Shown: positions 9,500 to 19,699 of the stretch, in pieces
How the letters are laid out: each line of letters begins with the position of its first letter
Numbering within the stretch: the first letter of the stretch is position 1
Assembly (NCBI GenBank): GCA_024741835.1
Contig: JAENRP010000455.1
Span: 1-28,627, forward strand
From: Diplocarpon mali
Taxonomy: Eukaryota; Ascomycota; Leotiomycetes; Helotiales; Drepanopezizaceae
Reading direction: 5' to 3'
Length of the DNA stretch: 28,627 nt
Program-made: the position numbers and the translations under genes
Notes under the pieces: model-generated
Database searches by the model: none
Told to the model about the DNA's origin: nothing
The model's input: only the letters and a program-made list of their open reading frames with translations

Positions 9500-10600
9500 G
9501 GGTAGATTGAATTAAGCGAATTAGGTAATTATAGCTTTTAGCTTTCTCCTAGCTTTTCTAATACTTTTACTAGGCTGTACTATTTATTAGAGAGCTTTCG
9601 GCTCGGCCGGTCTAGTTTCCAGTTTTTAGTACTAATTAGTATATTATCTCTTATAGTCTAATCAACTGGCTAGCGGTAGAGATCTGCGAGCTGTTTCATT
9701 TTAGCCTATTATACTTAAAGAGATAATTAAGCGAATTAGACTACTTTTTAAACTCTAGTAGCTATATAAAGCGCCGTTTTATAATTTAATCTTTTAGTTA
9801 CTATTTATAAAGGCTTTAAGTTAATTAAATTCCAAAAGAAGCGAGCTTTATAGCTGTTTAGCACTTAGAAAGGGGAAATTTGCCTTAGCGATTTATAAGA
9901 TAAGGTCAATTGGGTAATATCTATTAAAGGCAAGAGACAACTCTAATTGTCTTAATAGTATAAGTAAAACGGTCTAAAGCATTATTTTAAATATTAGTTT
10001 ATAATCTTAGTTTAGCTATTAACATTAGGGTTATAAGCTATAATTAGCTTGACCTTTATACTTAGTATTTAATAGAGCTCTTTTTAAAAGGTAGAGACGA
10101 ATTAGGCGCCTTTATTTAATAGAATTGAGTCGGGTATACCGAAATGGCATATCTAATGAATTAAAAACAATTCTATAAGGCCTTTTGCATCAACCGTTTT
10201 ATAGCATAGGATTAATACTACCTTCTTTAACAATTGGTCTATTATTACTAATGCAAAGTTATAGCCGAGTTCGTTAAGCAGGAGCTTTATAAAATCTATA
10301 GTCAAGTATTAGTATACTTATTCAGGAATTAGCAAAGGTTATAGGAAACCTAAGGTCTTATTATAATAAGCTTTTATTCTTAAATAACGATAGTTCTAGA
10401 TATAAGTGCTAATATTACTACTAAAGCTTTTCCAATAGTATTTTCTTCCTATTAAAAGTCTTATTTTCCCGATTCTAATATATACAACGCAAGGTTGCTT
10501 ATGCATATAACGAATTAGGGCTATTCGCAGTTCAGAAGGTTCGGATAGTATAATAAGTCTACCTTAGAAGAAGAGTTTGCCTTAGCTGAGTTTATAATCG
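9500..10600 (-). pseudogene. E3 integrase remnant
   Basis: The core reads YLTIDFIKLL (first Asp intact), GYNFALVIIDQL (G-Y-[DN]-x-I-L-V-x-[IV]-D-R-[LF]), SILLNKGA-stop-FVS (expected S-D-R-G-x-Q-F, Asp to Asn) and NS-stop-TKIIN (expected G-Q-T-E, Glu to Lys). HFGIPDSI precedes the second block. Two of the three catalytic residues are gone. The C-terminal part keeps SPF-type and SYKARFFW-type blocks. Its sequence is distinct from the E5 integrase. Confidence 0.85.
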
Positions 10601-10689
10601 AGGCTATAGCTCTGCGCCTTATCTTAGAACTTCTATAGCTTAAGGGAGGTCTTATTAGCTTAAATGACCTTATTAATAATATAGTAGTT

Positions 10690-11123
10690 CGCTATATTAT
10701 ACTTAACCTTAAACGTTAGGTCGGCAAGTACCTCTATTAGCGCAATTGGCACAATTATTACTTATAGGTCGGGCCTAGGAGTGGAATCGCCTCTAGTAGC
10801 AAGTACTTCTATAGAGAGCTTGTCGTTAGGTAAGAGCTGCTAGTGGCGTAAAGCTCGTTTCCTAGCCTTAAGAGGGGTTAGCTCTTGGTCTTAACGTAAG
10901 AGTATATTAGCTAGCATATTTGTTATACCTATTTAGTATATAATAAGGAAGTTGAAGTTAGCAAAGAACTCCGCCTAGCGAGCTTATTAGGCTATTAAGT
11001 CCTTAGTTGTTATAAAGTACTCGAGGGCTTTATGATCTATATATACGTATACTATTTGCTAGGCCTTGAGTAGCTCTGCCTTATACTAGTAGAACGATCT
11101 AAAAATCGCTAGAAGCTCCTTAT
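10690..11123 (-). pseudogene. E3 RNase H remnant with STPRP motif in the tether
   Basis: NNKELLAIFRSFY, then VYIDHKALEYFITTKDL near 11040-11000, then ARQAEFFANFNFLI-like sequence (some Q/W codons are stops) match Gypsy RNase H (K-E-L-L-A-I, D-H-K-[AN]-L-x-Y-F, R-W-x-x-x-L-x-x-F). In the tether before the integrase zinc finger sits DSTPRPDL-stop-V (10788 downward). This motif also occurs in E1 and E4. The frame begins at the E4 insertion point, inside the K-E-L-L-A-I block. Confidence 0.85.
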
Positions 11124-11500
11124 TATTACGGCCGCATCACGTGCACGGTTGTGTACGGTTATATCACGTGTCCATCACGTATTAAAGTCAGGTGCACGCT
11201 AAGGTAGCAAGGTGGCTAGATCATATGCGCGTTAGTAAAGCACTTGTACTTATTCTAGAGGAGCTCTATTAAAGACTCTCTCTTCTTCTTCATCTTTTCT
11301 TCTTTATTATATAGTATACCTTTTAAGGTAATACAGTTAGTATTATTTGATTCTCGCCCTATTATACGCTTAAAAGCCAGTTATAATATAAGAAAAGATC
11401 AACTCAACCTCTATTAAGAAGCTTAATATCTACTACCTTTAGAATCGTTATTTCGAACTACCTTAAGCAACTTGATCTCTTGATCTCAACTTCTATTACA
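11124..11500 (+). repeat. E4 5' LTR (right end approximate)
   Basis: It starts TATTACGGCCGCATCACGTG, probably a mutated TGTTACGG start. The first 110 bp are richer in G+C and keep more CA/TG dinucleotides than anything around them. An AT-rich, CT-rich stretch with TATA-like TTATATAGTATACC near 11310 follows. The end may be the ATTACA at about 11495. Two copies of CTTAAGCAACTT flank this point (about 11462 and 11509). No second LTR is in the window to fix the end. Confidence 0.55.
11138..11180 (+). promoter_or_regulatory. CACGTG cluster in the E4 LTR
   Basis: Two perfect CACGTG palindromes (11138-11143 and 11165-11170) and one CACGT (11176-11180) lie within 43 bp in the U3-equivalent part of the LTR. 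CACGTG is the core site of bHLH activators in fungi (established for the family). Use here as an enhancer is inference. Each contains CA/TG dinucleotides, which RIP usually removes, so their survival is notable. Confidence 0.45.
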
Positions 11501-11733
11501 AACTGCCTTAAGCAACTTATATATAGCGCTTAGATCTTACTAATCTAGTTTTTAAAGAAAGCTAAAAAACGACTTTTAAATATAAGATTAGCTCGTTTTT
11601 TCGACCCTTTACTTCCTTTATTTTACAAACGGAAATTCACCTTCAATTTCAATTCGAAAAAAATTTTATTCACTATGCCTTCGCTTTGCTAGTATAGGCT
11701 ACTGCCTAAAGTAGTATAATAACTTTTCTCTTC
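11501..11733 (+). other. E4 leader, no gene seen
   Basis: AT-rich stretch between the LTR-like region and the gag frame. No primer binding site, tRNA or ORF of note could be assigned. Confidence 0.4.
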
Positions 11734-11780
11734 TTGACTTTCTCCCTTCCTTATAAATACTTTATACTACTCTTTTTTAT

Positions 11781-11977
11781 CGACCTTATACTCGTCGATA
11801 ACTCTCCTTATACTCTTCGAAGCTCCTTACTCCTTCCTTCGAAACCCTTGAATATAATTCGACTCTTTAAAGATACCTCCTTGCGAATAAGTCGTCGACC
11901 TTCTCTATACTCTCTATCGACCTATACTCGTCGACTCTTCCTTATACTCTTCAAAGCTCCTTACTCCTTCCTTCGAA
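11781..11977 (+). repeat. 63/60 bp direct repeat in E4
   Basis: Copy 1 (11781-11843) and copy 2 (11918-11977) share CTCCTTATACTCTTCGAAGC-type sequence and both end CTTCCTTCGAA. A partial copy lies around 11896. The offset (137 bp) is not a multiple of three, so this is a DNA-level and not a peptide repeat. Confidence 0.8.
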
Positions 11978-12425
11978 TACTTAGGTATAAAACTAAGGGA
12001 CCTATACCTATATATATATATAGAGACTTAGTCAGCCTTAATAGGTTATACTATACCATTTAGGACTAGGTCAACGTTAGTAGAGTGATAAGCTTTAGAC
12101 CCTACTTCCCCGGATTTGCACTGCACCCCTTGCCAATTCCTAAACGAGCTTATTACAACTCCTAATTAGTAAAGAGATATGATCCTAAAGTAAAACCTTC
12201 TCTTTTAAGATCTATAAACCTATAATACCTTAATATATACTCTATTAGAAGGCTTTAAGAATGTATATAGCTTTACTTATACTAATCTTCCCCCTTTTAA
12301 ATAGGTCACTATTTAGCATTAGGTCCCTTTAGACTAAATTAAATAATATAAAGAGAGTTAATACTTATAACCTCTAATCTTATACCACTTAAGAGAAGTA
12401 AAAGGTTAACCGCACCTCTACCACT

Positions 12426-12486
12426 AGGCCTTACTGCCACCAGTTCTATAGGCCTTACTGCCACTAGTTCTATAGGCCTCACTACC
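12426..12486 (+). repeat. 24 bp tandem repeat (2.5 copies) in E4 gag
   Basis: AGGCCTTACTGCCACCAGTT begins the unit; copies start at 12426, 12450 and 12474 (partial). One transition separates the two full copies. In the gag frame it encodes GLTATSSI repeats in a flexible N-terminal segment. Confidence 0.85.
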
Positions 12487-12549
12487 AACCCCGGTCCTAG
12501 AGATCTTCCTCCTCCTAAGCCCACTTAAGAAGAAACCTCCCTTAGTATA

Positions 12550-12582
12550 GATTCTACTCCTAATCCTAGCCTATAAGTGGAT
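12550..12582 (+). repeat. STPRP-type motif copy in E4 gag
   Basis: GATTCTACTCCTAATCCTAG, then CCTATAAGTGGATTC, reads DSTPNPSL-stop-VDS in the gag frame. It matches copies in E1 (1919, 5451) and E3 (10788, minus strand) at both DNA and peptide level. Confidence 0.7.
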
Positions 12583-13799
12583 TCTCGAAATACCCTATTA
12601 CTATCGATTGAAGTTAAAGAAGAAGATACGCTCTCTTTAATAATATCTACCCTTACTATATCGGCCCCTCTCTTCTTAGCTGCTTATCAGGCCGAAATCG
12701 CAAACCTTATTAGCGCTACTATAGCTGCCGCTCTTTAAAATAATACTACTGCCCCTTTTTCCTTAAGTACTAGCCCTTAGAATACTCAATCCTTTACCGC
12801 CGACTTACTACCTCCTTTAAACTACTACCTTTTAATTATTAGACCTTTAGTCTTAGCTTTTAACCCCTATCGAATTAAGTACCTTTAAACCTATTTTAGT
12901 AACTATTAAGGCGAAATCACTTATAACGCTTGGAAGATAGCTATAAAGGTATTTATTTAAAAGTACTTAAGCAACTTTACTTTAAGAAAGGATTAGATTA
13001 CTACTTACTTTAAATATATAATAAGTAAAGCTTAGAACTTAATCTTATAATATATAGATCCTATCTTTACTAATAAGTTTATATATATTACTAATATCCT
13101 TAAGGTCTTAGATTAAAGGTTCTTTAACTATAACTATATTTAGTCTATTAAACTTAAATATAATAGGCTAACTATAAGTTTATTATTATATAATAAGTTC
13201 TAATTTAAATTTATTACCTTTATTATAGCTAATAAGATCAATTAGTCTTATTAGTTTGATAATATTTATAAAAAGGTCTCTTTAGTCTTAAAGAACGACC
13301 TTTAAGTAGAGAAGTATAAAATAAATAATAATTATACTACTTTAGATGAATTCTTAACTATTACAAATTGCAAGACCTATAATATTAAGTAAGAAAAGGC
13401 CTATAACGCTTGATAAGTCGCCCTTGCTATTACATTCTCCCTCTTAAAGGACTATATCCTTAGTATATTAAAAAGGGAGTTATAGAGACCTATAGCTATA
13501 GCTACCTCCCTAGCTCCTTGCACTTATTCTCTCTCGCCAGCAGCGCACTAAGAAGGGTCTACTAGCCCGAAGCCGTCGTCTAGTCTCTGCTATAACTGCA
13601 GGGCCCTTAGTTATTATATAATAGACTGCCTTAAGCTAAAGAAGTAGGGCGAGTTTATAATAGCTAAAGTTGAGAAAGAAAACGACCTACTATTAAGAAA
13701 CTGCTAAGCTATAGTAAAGACTCCTACTATAGCATAGGTTATAATTTATAAAAAGACTTAGATTTTGATTCCTACTTATTAATAAGCAGCCGCCAGTTC

Positions 13800-14104
13800 T
13801 TAATTCCTATAAAACTAGCTTAAAATAGATCATTTATTAAAATAGTTACTTATATTAATAGTAGAGCTAATATTTTTAATATTATTAAAACGTCTTTAGT
13901 ATATTAGCTCTCTTAAAGACTTAGGGTGAAGTTTATTAAACTGCCTAAACTGATTACCCTTATTAATTATAATAGCCTTAAGAAAGAAACTATTTGATTT
14001 ACTATTTTACTTACCCTTATAATCGATAGGCGATAAATCAATTTCCCTTTCCTAATTATAAGCTTAAGAGTAATTAATATTTTAATCGATAGGAAGTTCC
14101 TAAA
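13800..14104 (+). pseudogene. E4 retropepsin remnant, cut by E5
   Basis: In a frame shifted -1 relative to gag, YINSRANIFNIIKTSLV at about 13851-13900 matches the D-S-G-A-x2-N-[FL]-I active-site block. The Asp is AAT (13857-13859) and the Gly is AGA, both G-to-A changes. Further on come KLPKLITLINYNS and ISLRVINILIDRKFL, matching the second half (L-x-D-G, ILG-type block) of Gypsy proteases. It ends at 14104 where the E5 LTR starts. Confidence 0.78.
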
Positions 14105-14437
14105 TGTAACGGCTGCACCTCTACTTAGTGCAATTATCTGGGAGTATGGCATTTTAAGGTTTTGCAATCTCGATTCGACGTAGGGTTATCTTAAATCGAC
14201 CCTAAAGGTGCAAAAGGATATTCTTATATAATATTATATAAATAGATAAAGAGCTTTAAGCTGCTTATATATATAAGGAAGAAGGGCTTTCCCTTAAGGA
14301 GGGCTCTTTAACTTCTTCGTTTCCTTTGTATTAGACTTATAAAATACGCCTTTTATACTACTTCTTATTACTATACTTGATCTTGCACTTCGGCGGTTCT
14401 ATATTATTATATTAAATAAAGAAGTTCTTCTCTACTA
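14105..14437 (+). repeat. E5 5' LTR, 333 bp
   Basis: It starts TGTAACGGCTGCACCTCTAC and ends TCTCTACTA before AGGATAGC. Length equals the E2 LTR. TATATATATAAGG near 14267 is a TATA-like element, also present in E2. Confidence 0.9.
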
Positions 14438-14719
14438 AGGATAGCTTTTAATAATATTTTACCCCTTTTGAAAATCGATTTGCAGTTATTTCGACTTTCA
14501 ATAGAGTTAGGATCTTAAAGATCTTTTAAATAAACTAAGAGCTTAAGTATAGCTTATTAACTAATATAATTAAGAAACGCTTTTATTAGCCGGATTTTCT
14601 TAACTACTCTTTTTATAAAAGTGCTATAGGTAGAAGTTAAAAGAGCATTATACTATTAGAACCCTTTTTCTATAGGACCCCTTTTTAACCGAATTACTAC
14701 CGAAATTAAAATCGGTAAA
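14438..14719 (+). other. E5 leader between LTR and gag
   Basis: No strong ORF. It includes GAAAATCGATTTGCAGTTAT, conserved in E2. The last roughly 60 bp before the gag ATG stay in the gag frame (NRITTEIKIGK) and may be coding if the original start was upstream. Confidence 0.5.
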
Positions 14720-16020
14720 ATGAATTCCCTATTAATTAGAAGTTAGCAAATATAGAATATACCTAATTCGTTCGAAGAACTAGCTTTTATAAGGAATACC
14801 CTTACCTTAGCTTTTAAGGCCGGACCTTCTTTTGCTACTAAGGGCAAAAGACTATAATACTATAGTTGAGCCAACTAAGATAAATAAGACTTTTCGAACC
14901 CGAACGTCTTATAAGGAATAGTCTTAAGTTTAAAGGAATCCTTATAATATTAAGATCAATCTAATCGATAATTGTAAAGCGAGATTAGTAGGATTATATA
15001 AGCTATCTCTAGCCTAAAGACCCTAGCTTATTAAAGCTAAGAGACGGCTTAGCGCGTATATTAGACTATTAAGCGAGAATCCACTTACCTTTAATAAAGT
15101 AAGACCTAGCCTCTTTTAGAAGTCGATATAAATATAAAACGGCTAAAAATTCAGCTAATTGAAAAGATTACCCCTTTTAATAATAGAACCTCTTTAATAT
15201 ATAAGTAGTAGTTAGCTTTAGTCTAAGACTAATTATAAGTTAACGCTAACTTATATTTAAATAAGCAAGCTCGCCGAGCCCTTATTTAAGGATCTACTAT
15301 AGGATAAGCCTAAATGTATCTTAAATCCTAATACCTCTTAGAGACTAACCCCTTCTAAAACTATTAAGAAATAGTAGAACTGCTAAGCAATTACTTTTTA
15401 ATTAGCTAAAAGGTAGACTTATTTCGATCTACTTTCTACTACCTCTATATAAGAGAAGCCGGTTATTTTAAAGAAACTTTCCCTTAGTTTTAAGCTTAAT
15501 TCTAATCAGCTGCGATTTAAAGAGAGGTCTTAAGATCTAAGTAATTCTTTTTTATATAGAATAAGATTACCCCTTAGCTTAAAGCTGCCTATGCCCTAGC
15601 TAAGGCCTCTTAAGGGAAGGACTATACTATTATAATAAATCAATTGAATACCTTTAATATTAAATGCTAAAGCAATCAACTTCTTAACCCTTCGATTAAA
15701 AGTAAGGCGACCTTGATATTATACTAAAAGATATCCGATTCGCTCTTTAATAAGACTGCTTGCGGTCTAAGCGCCAGAAGTACTACTCGAGTTTCTAAGT
15801 CACTAGCCTTAAAGCCTACTACCCCTTTCTACCGAAATACGCTAGCTAAGGCTAGTTCTCCTACTTTGCCCTTTAAGCAAGCCACCTACTAAACCTATGG
15901 CAAAACTGGTCACTATAAGACCGAATGCCCTTTTGTAAGCAAGATCAATACCTTAAAAGATAATCCGACTTTAGATTCAATTAAGAATAAAGTTGAAACA
16001 GAAGAAGATTAGGAAAATAA
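14720..16020 (+). pseudogene. gag: E5 gag remnant with zinc knuckle
   Basis: ATG 14720 (MNSLLIRS) begins a frame that reaches the CCHC box at 15887-15928 (389 codons on). The box reads TY-stop-TYGKTGHYKTEC: the first two Cys are Tyr, and His and the last Cys are intact. The middle part, around LSAYIRLL-type sequence in the E2 copy, is alpha-helical in character and typical of Gypsy capsid. TAA/TAG stops are frequent. After the knuckle the frame goes on through an acidic tail (VETEED) to about 16020, overlapping the start of pol. Confidence 0.83.
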
Positions 16021-16270
16021 AAAGGCCTAGGAAAAGACTCTTACTTAAGCTTACAAAAGTGCGACTTATTAAAGCTAAATCTTAACTCTTTAATAAGGAA
16101 GCAATTCCTAACCTTTTATACTATTAGTATAAATGGACTTAAAGTATTATTATTAGCTTTAGCAGATACTAAAGCCTTTAATTACTTATTTTTGAATTAT
16201 TCCCTTTCTATACATCTTTTAAAAGCGACTGGCTTTAAAATTCTTCCTCTTCCAGCCCTTATTCCTATTT
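16021..16270 (+). pseudogene. E5 retropepsin remnant
   Basis: The pol frame opens around 16021 (KGLGKDSYLSLQKCDLLKLN), -1 relative to gag (the knuckle codon 15887 and the Asp region 16162 differ by remainder 2). ISINGLKVLLLALADTKA carries the retropepsin active site with its Asp intact (GAT 16165-16167). LLKATGFKILPLPA follows. Stops are few here, more so in the E2 copy, which is fully open for 77 codons. I did not find an unmistakable slippery heptamer in the overlap. Confidence 0.75.
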
Positions 16271-16939
16271 ATGGATTTTAAAATACTATTTGCGCGTAAG
16301 CTATATACTATATACGCTTTTACTTAATAATTAATAGAAGGCGTATTTATAATTGCCCTTAGGTTATTCTCAACCTAGGCTAGCGTAATGCTATTATTAA
16401 AGTCAAATAGATACGCCGATTCCGACTTAAACTTAATCTAAAGGAAAATCGATTCATATAGCCTTTGTATTACCCCTTATCTCCCTAATTCGCAAAAGAA
16501 ATTGTTATTTATCTTCCCCCTTTTAAAGGACTTCGGATCCGATCTAATTATTAAGTTAATATTAATTGTAAAGAATAGGAAATAGCTATAGATAAAGCTT
16601 AATAGATTAATAGAAAATAGTCTTATATTAATTTAGTAGTCCTAGCTAGGCGCAAGATCCTTATTACTATTACTAGGCCGGCGCCCCTGCTTATAACTAA
16701 GCTGGATTTAAGGAAATAGTCTAATATAAATCGACTACGATCTGACCCTATTCGCAAATGCCCTAAAGCTGCGGTTCCTATTTGCAAAATTAGCACTAAC
16801 GCCTTTTATTATAATATAAAGCATAAGGAGACTGAGTTCTTTTAAACTAATATTTATAAAGTAGATAGGATTCTAAAGGAAAGATATAAGCCTAAGAATC
16901 CTAATATTAAAAAGCTAATTAATAATCGACTCCTAAAAT

Positions 16940-17720
16940 AGTACTAATCTTTAAGATAAGCCTTTTTAAAAAGGAATGCGGATACCTTCCCTTCCTATCG
17001 GTACTATAATTATAAGATATAATTAAAAGGGCCTTTGCCTAATGCCTATTTGCCCCTTTACTATCAATCTATTAAGGAGCTTAAAGTTATAAAAGAATAC
17101 TTACTTAAGAATTTAAATAAAGGCTTTATTAAAACAAGTACTAGTCCCTTTGCTTCGCTAGTGCTATTTATAAAGAAGGCCGATAGTAGCCTCTGATTTT
17201 ATATAGACTATTAGAAGCTAAACGCATTAACTTAAAAGGATGCTTACCCAATTTTAAAGATAGATAAGCTTTTAAGGCAAGTATCTAAAGCTAAGATTTT
17301 TATAAAACTAGATATTTGAGCCGCTTTTAATTAGATATAAATAGACCTTAAATCAAAGGAGTATACTACCTTTCGAATAAAGTACAAATCCTATAAATGC
17401 AAAGTTCTCCTATTTAGCCTTTATAATAGACCTAATACTTACTAGTAGTATATAAATAACATTCTTTTAAATTACTTAAATGATTTTTATATAGCGTATT
17501 TAAATAATATTTTAATTTACTTTAAGAATGTTAAGAAGCACTAGGGTCATATTAAAAAGGTATTGAAACGACTTTTAAAAGCTAGCCTTTAAGTAGATAT
17601 TAAGAAGTGCGAGTTTTATATTACTTAAACTTAATATCTTAAGTACATTTTAATAATAACCAAGATTGAACTAGACCTTAAAAAGGTCAAACTACTATAC
17701 AATTAAAAGTACTTGAAAAC
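16940..17720 (+). pseudogene. E5 reverse transcriptase remnant
   Basis: The blocks are TSTSPFASLVLFIKKAD (near 17120), KLNALT, KIFIKLDI (17290-17316, Asp intact) followed by AAFN, then FYIAYLNNILIY, where the Y-x-D-D site at 17497-17508 reads Y-L-N-N with both Asp codons AAT. The frame is the same as the protease. Expected RT length is preserved. RT would copy the RNA in particles. Loss of both active-site Asp abolishes it. Confidence 0.9.
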
Positions 17721-18400
17721 TATTATTAAAGTAAAGTCTTACTTAAGATTTTGCAGATTCTATCGATAATTTATTTGCAACTTTAGACTAATTGCCAAAC
17801 CCCTCTCTATTCTAACCCAACCGATAGTACCTTAGAATTAGATAGAAGAGTACCGAATTGCTTTTAAAGAGCTTTGTAAATAGTTACTCTCGATTTAGCG
17901 AATTTACCATTTTGACCCCGACTTACCTATAAAGCTAGAAACTAATACTTTTAATAGCGTTATTGCTAAAGTACTTTCTTAATAATACTCTAATAAGCAA
18001 TAGTACCTAATCGGCTTCTATTCGCATATACTCTCTAACTATAAGCCTAATTAAGAAATATATAATAAGGAACTCTTTGCTATTATTAAATCCTATTATA
18101 AATAGAGACCTAAGCTTATATTACTTAAAGAGCGAGTTAATATTTACTTAAATCACTGCTCCTTTAAGTACTTTATAACTATTAAAGTTCTAATTGTAAA
18201 ATAGTACTAATAGATGGAATTTTTATCTAACTTTAATTTTCGAATCGTATATACTCTTAAGAAAGATAACTAGAAGGCTAATATTCTTAGCTGCTAAGAG
18301 CAGGATATGCCAGTTTATAAATAAGCGAAGCTAAATAGCCGATCCCGAGTTTTGATTTCCCTTACTTAATTAGACCCTTAAATCAATACCGAACTAGCTG
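17720..18400 (+). pseudogene. E5 RT connection and RNase H remnant
   Basis: KSYLRFCRFYR near 17735 (S-F-L-G-[FL]-x-N-[FY]-Y-R-type block) and AKPLSILTQ precede RNase H. LETNTFNSVIAKVLSQ near 17935 has Asn at the expected first catalytic Asp (E-T-D-A-S). IYNKELFAII near 18060 and LSNFNFRIVYTLKKDN near 18220-18265 match the end of Gypsy RNase H. Inactive. Confidence 0.85.
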
Positions 18401-18539
18401 ATAAATTTCTCGCCGAATCTACTAAAGGCACCCTCGCTTTAATATCAACCGATACTCCTAATTCGACCTTAAATCAACTTAAGGATTCCTTTAATTTAAT
18501 TGAAAAGCTTTATTAAAACAATTGTAAATCCTTTTAAGA

Positions 18540-19480
18540 GATTCGTACTAACCTCCTTAAGAACTACTCTTTAAAAGACAGATTACTTTACTTTAAAGAG
18601 CGTCTTTGCGTATGCTATAATACTCCTTTATACACTTATCTAATTTAAGAAGCTTATAACCAACCTTTAAGCGCGCACTCTAATAGCTTAAAGACCTACT
18701 AGCTTTTCGCTTTTAAGTACTATTAGGTCAGGATAGGTTCGGATTGCAAAAGATTCGTTGCAAACTATAGACCTTATCAATTCTCGCATTTAAAGACAAT
18801 TAAATAATAAGGCCTCTTATAACCCCTTCCTATTCTTAACTATCTTATATAGTACTTATATATAAATTTTAAGGATTTCCCTTTTAATAAGCATAGTTTT
18901 AATCAAATCCTGGTTTTTATAGACCGACTTAATAAGAGCGCTATTATAATCCCTTATTAAAAAGATATTAACGCTTAAGGAACTGCCTGACTATTTGTTT
19001 AATAGATTTATCGATTCGGCTATACTTTAAAGACAATTACCTTAAACTAAGGCCTTTAATTCGTCTCCTTATTTTAAAGAGAGTTCTACTATATTATTAG
19101 TATTAAGATTAAACTCTTTATAATATATTATAAAGAGACTAACGGCTAAATAGAGATTATAAATAAGTATATTAATTTAAGGCTATAGCCTTTTATTAAT
19201 TACTATTAAGATAATTAGAGTAAGCTAATTCTATTAATAGATTATATGTAATCTACTTTCCTTTATACTTTAATTAATATAGCCTTATATTAGCTTAAGT
19301 ATAGAGTTGCACCTTAGATAAGTTAGGACTAGATCTCTTTAAAACTGTCCAATCCGTAAGAGAGATTAAGCTAAGTAGAGGCTAGGCTAATAGTAGAGAG
19401 GATGCACTTAGCCTAAGAAGTAGCGAAAGGCAATATAGAACGCACTTAAGAGAAAATGCGTAAGTCTATAAATCAATATT
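18540..19480 (+). pseudogene. E5 integrase remnant
   Basis: An HHCC-like N-terminal zinc region lies near 18650-18780 (L-S-A-H, then D-C-K-R-F-V-A-N-Y, where the second Cys is now Tyr). The core has YINFKDF near 18860 (first Asp is Asn), QILVFIDRLNKSAIIIPY, ITLN-stop-GL-stop-FVS with Asn at 19045-19047 (expected S-D-R-G), and ETNG-stop-IEIIN with the catalytic Glu intact near 19162. So two of the three DDE residues are lost. It is the same frame as RT. Confidence 0.85.
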
Positions 19481-19699
19481 AAAAGGAGATTAATTAAAAA
19501 CCTAAAGATATAGTCTACCTTTTAATAAAAAATCTTAAGAACTACTGCCTTAATACGAAACTGGCCAATTAATAGGATAGTCCTTTTAAAGTTCTTAAGA
19601 AGGTAGGCAATTTATATTAAATTAAGCTGCTTATAAGTTCTATAATATATAATATCTTTATACTAAAGCTACTATTTAAAGATCTGTAGAACCCTTTAC

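Larger units (their letters stand above)
9347..11123 (-). mobile_element. E3: internal fragment of a different Ty3/Gypsy element, oldest in the nest
   Basis: The minus strand carries RNase H, integrase and the beginning of a chromodomain in one frame (codon first bases 10788, 10239 and 9387 agree modulo 3). Its integrase differs clearly from that of E5, so it is another family. It is cut on the right by the E4 LTR at about 11124 and on the left by the E2 LTR at 9346. The upstream half (gag to RT) should lie to the right of the window, beyond E4, E5 and E6. Confidence 0.85.
11734..13700 (+). pseudogene. gag: E4 gag remnant with zinc knuckle
   Basis: An open stretch from ATG 11734 to 12063 is in the same frame as everything downstream to the zinc knuckle at 13588 (618 codons later), so it is probably the Gag N-terminus or its extension. 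A Ser/Thr/Pro-rich part with an 8-residue repeat (GLTATSSI, near 12427) and DSTPNPSL-stop-V (12550) follows. The structured region, around LVLAFNPYRIKYL and NAWKIAIKVFI (12850-12960), then ends in the knuckle CYNCRALSYYIIDC (13588-13629). This is C-x2-C-x4-H-x4-C with His now Tyr. The true start could lie further downstream. Confidence 0.75.
11124..14104 (+). mobile_element. E4: 5' portion of a third Ty3/Gypsy element, truncated by E5
   Basis: LTR-like sequence, a long leader, gag with a CCHC box and a retropepsin occur in order on the plus strand. The left edge is where E3 RNase H coding stops (about 11124). The right edge is the canonical TGTAACGG start of the E5 LTR at 14105, which cuts the protease. 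The remaining pol of E4 should lie right of the window. I cannot tell whether E3 and E4 belong to one family, since their surviving parts do not overlap. Confidence 0.85.

Noticed and set aside
12339..12524. 61-codon minus-strand ORF with repeated residues
   Set aside because: Shadow of the 24 bp repeat in E4 gag.
13967..14167. 66-codon minus-strand ORF
   Set aside because: It crosses the E4/E5 junction at 14105, so it joins two unrelated elements by chance.
18449..18480. DTPNSTLNQL in E5 as another copy of the shared STPRP motif
   Set aside because: Only T-P-N and L match; the DNA lacks the CCTATAAGT part, so similarity is too weak.
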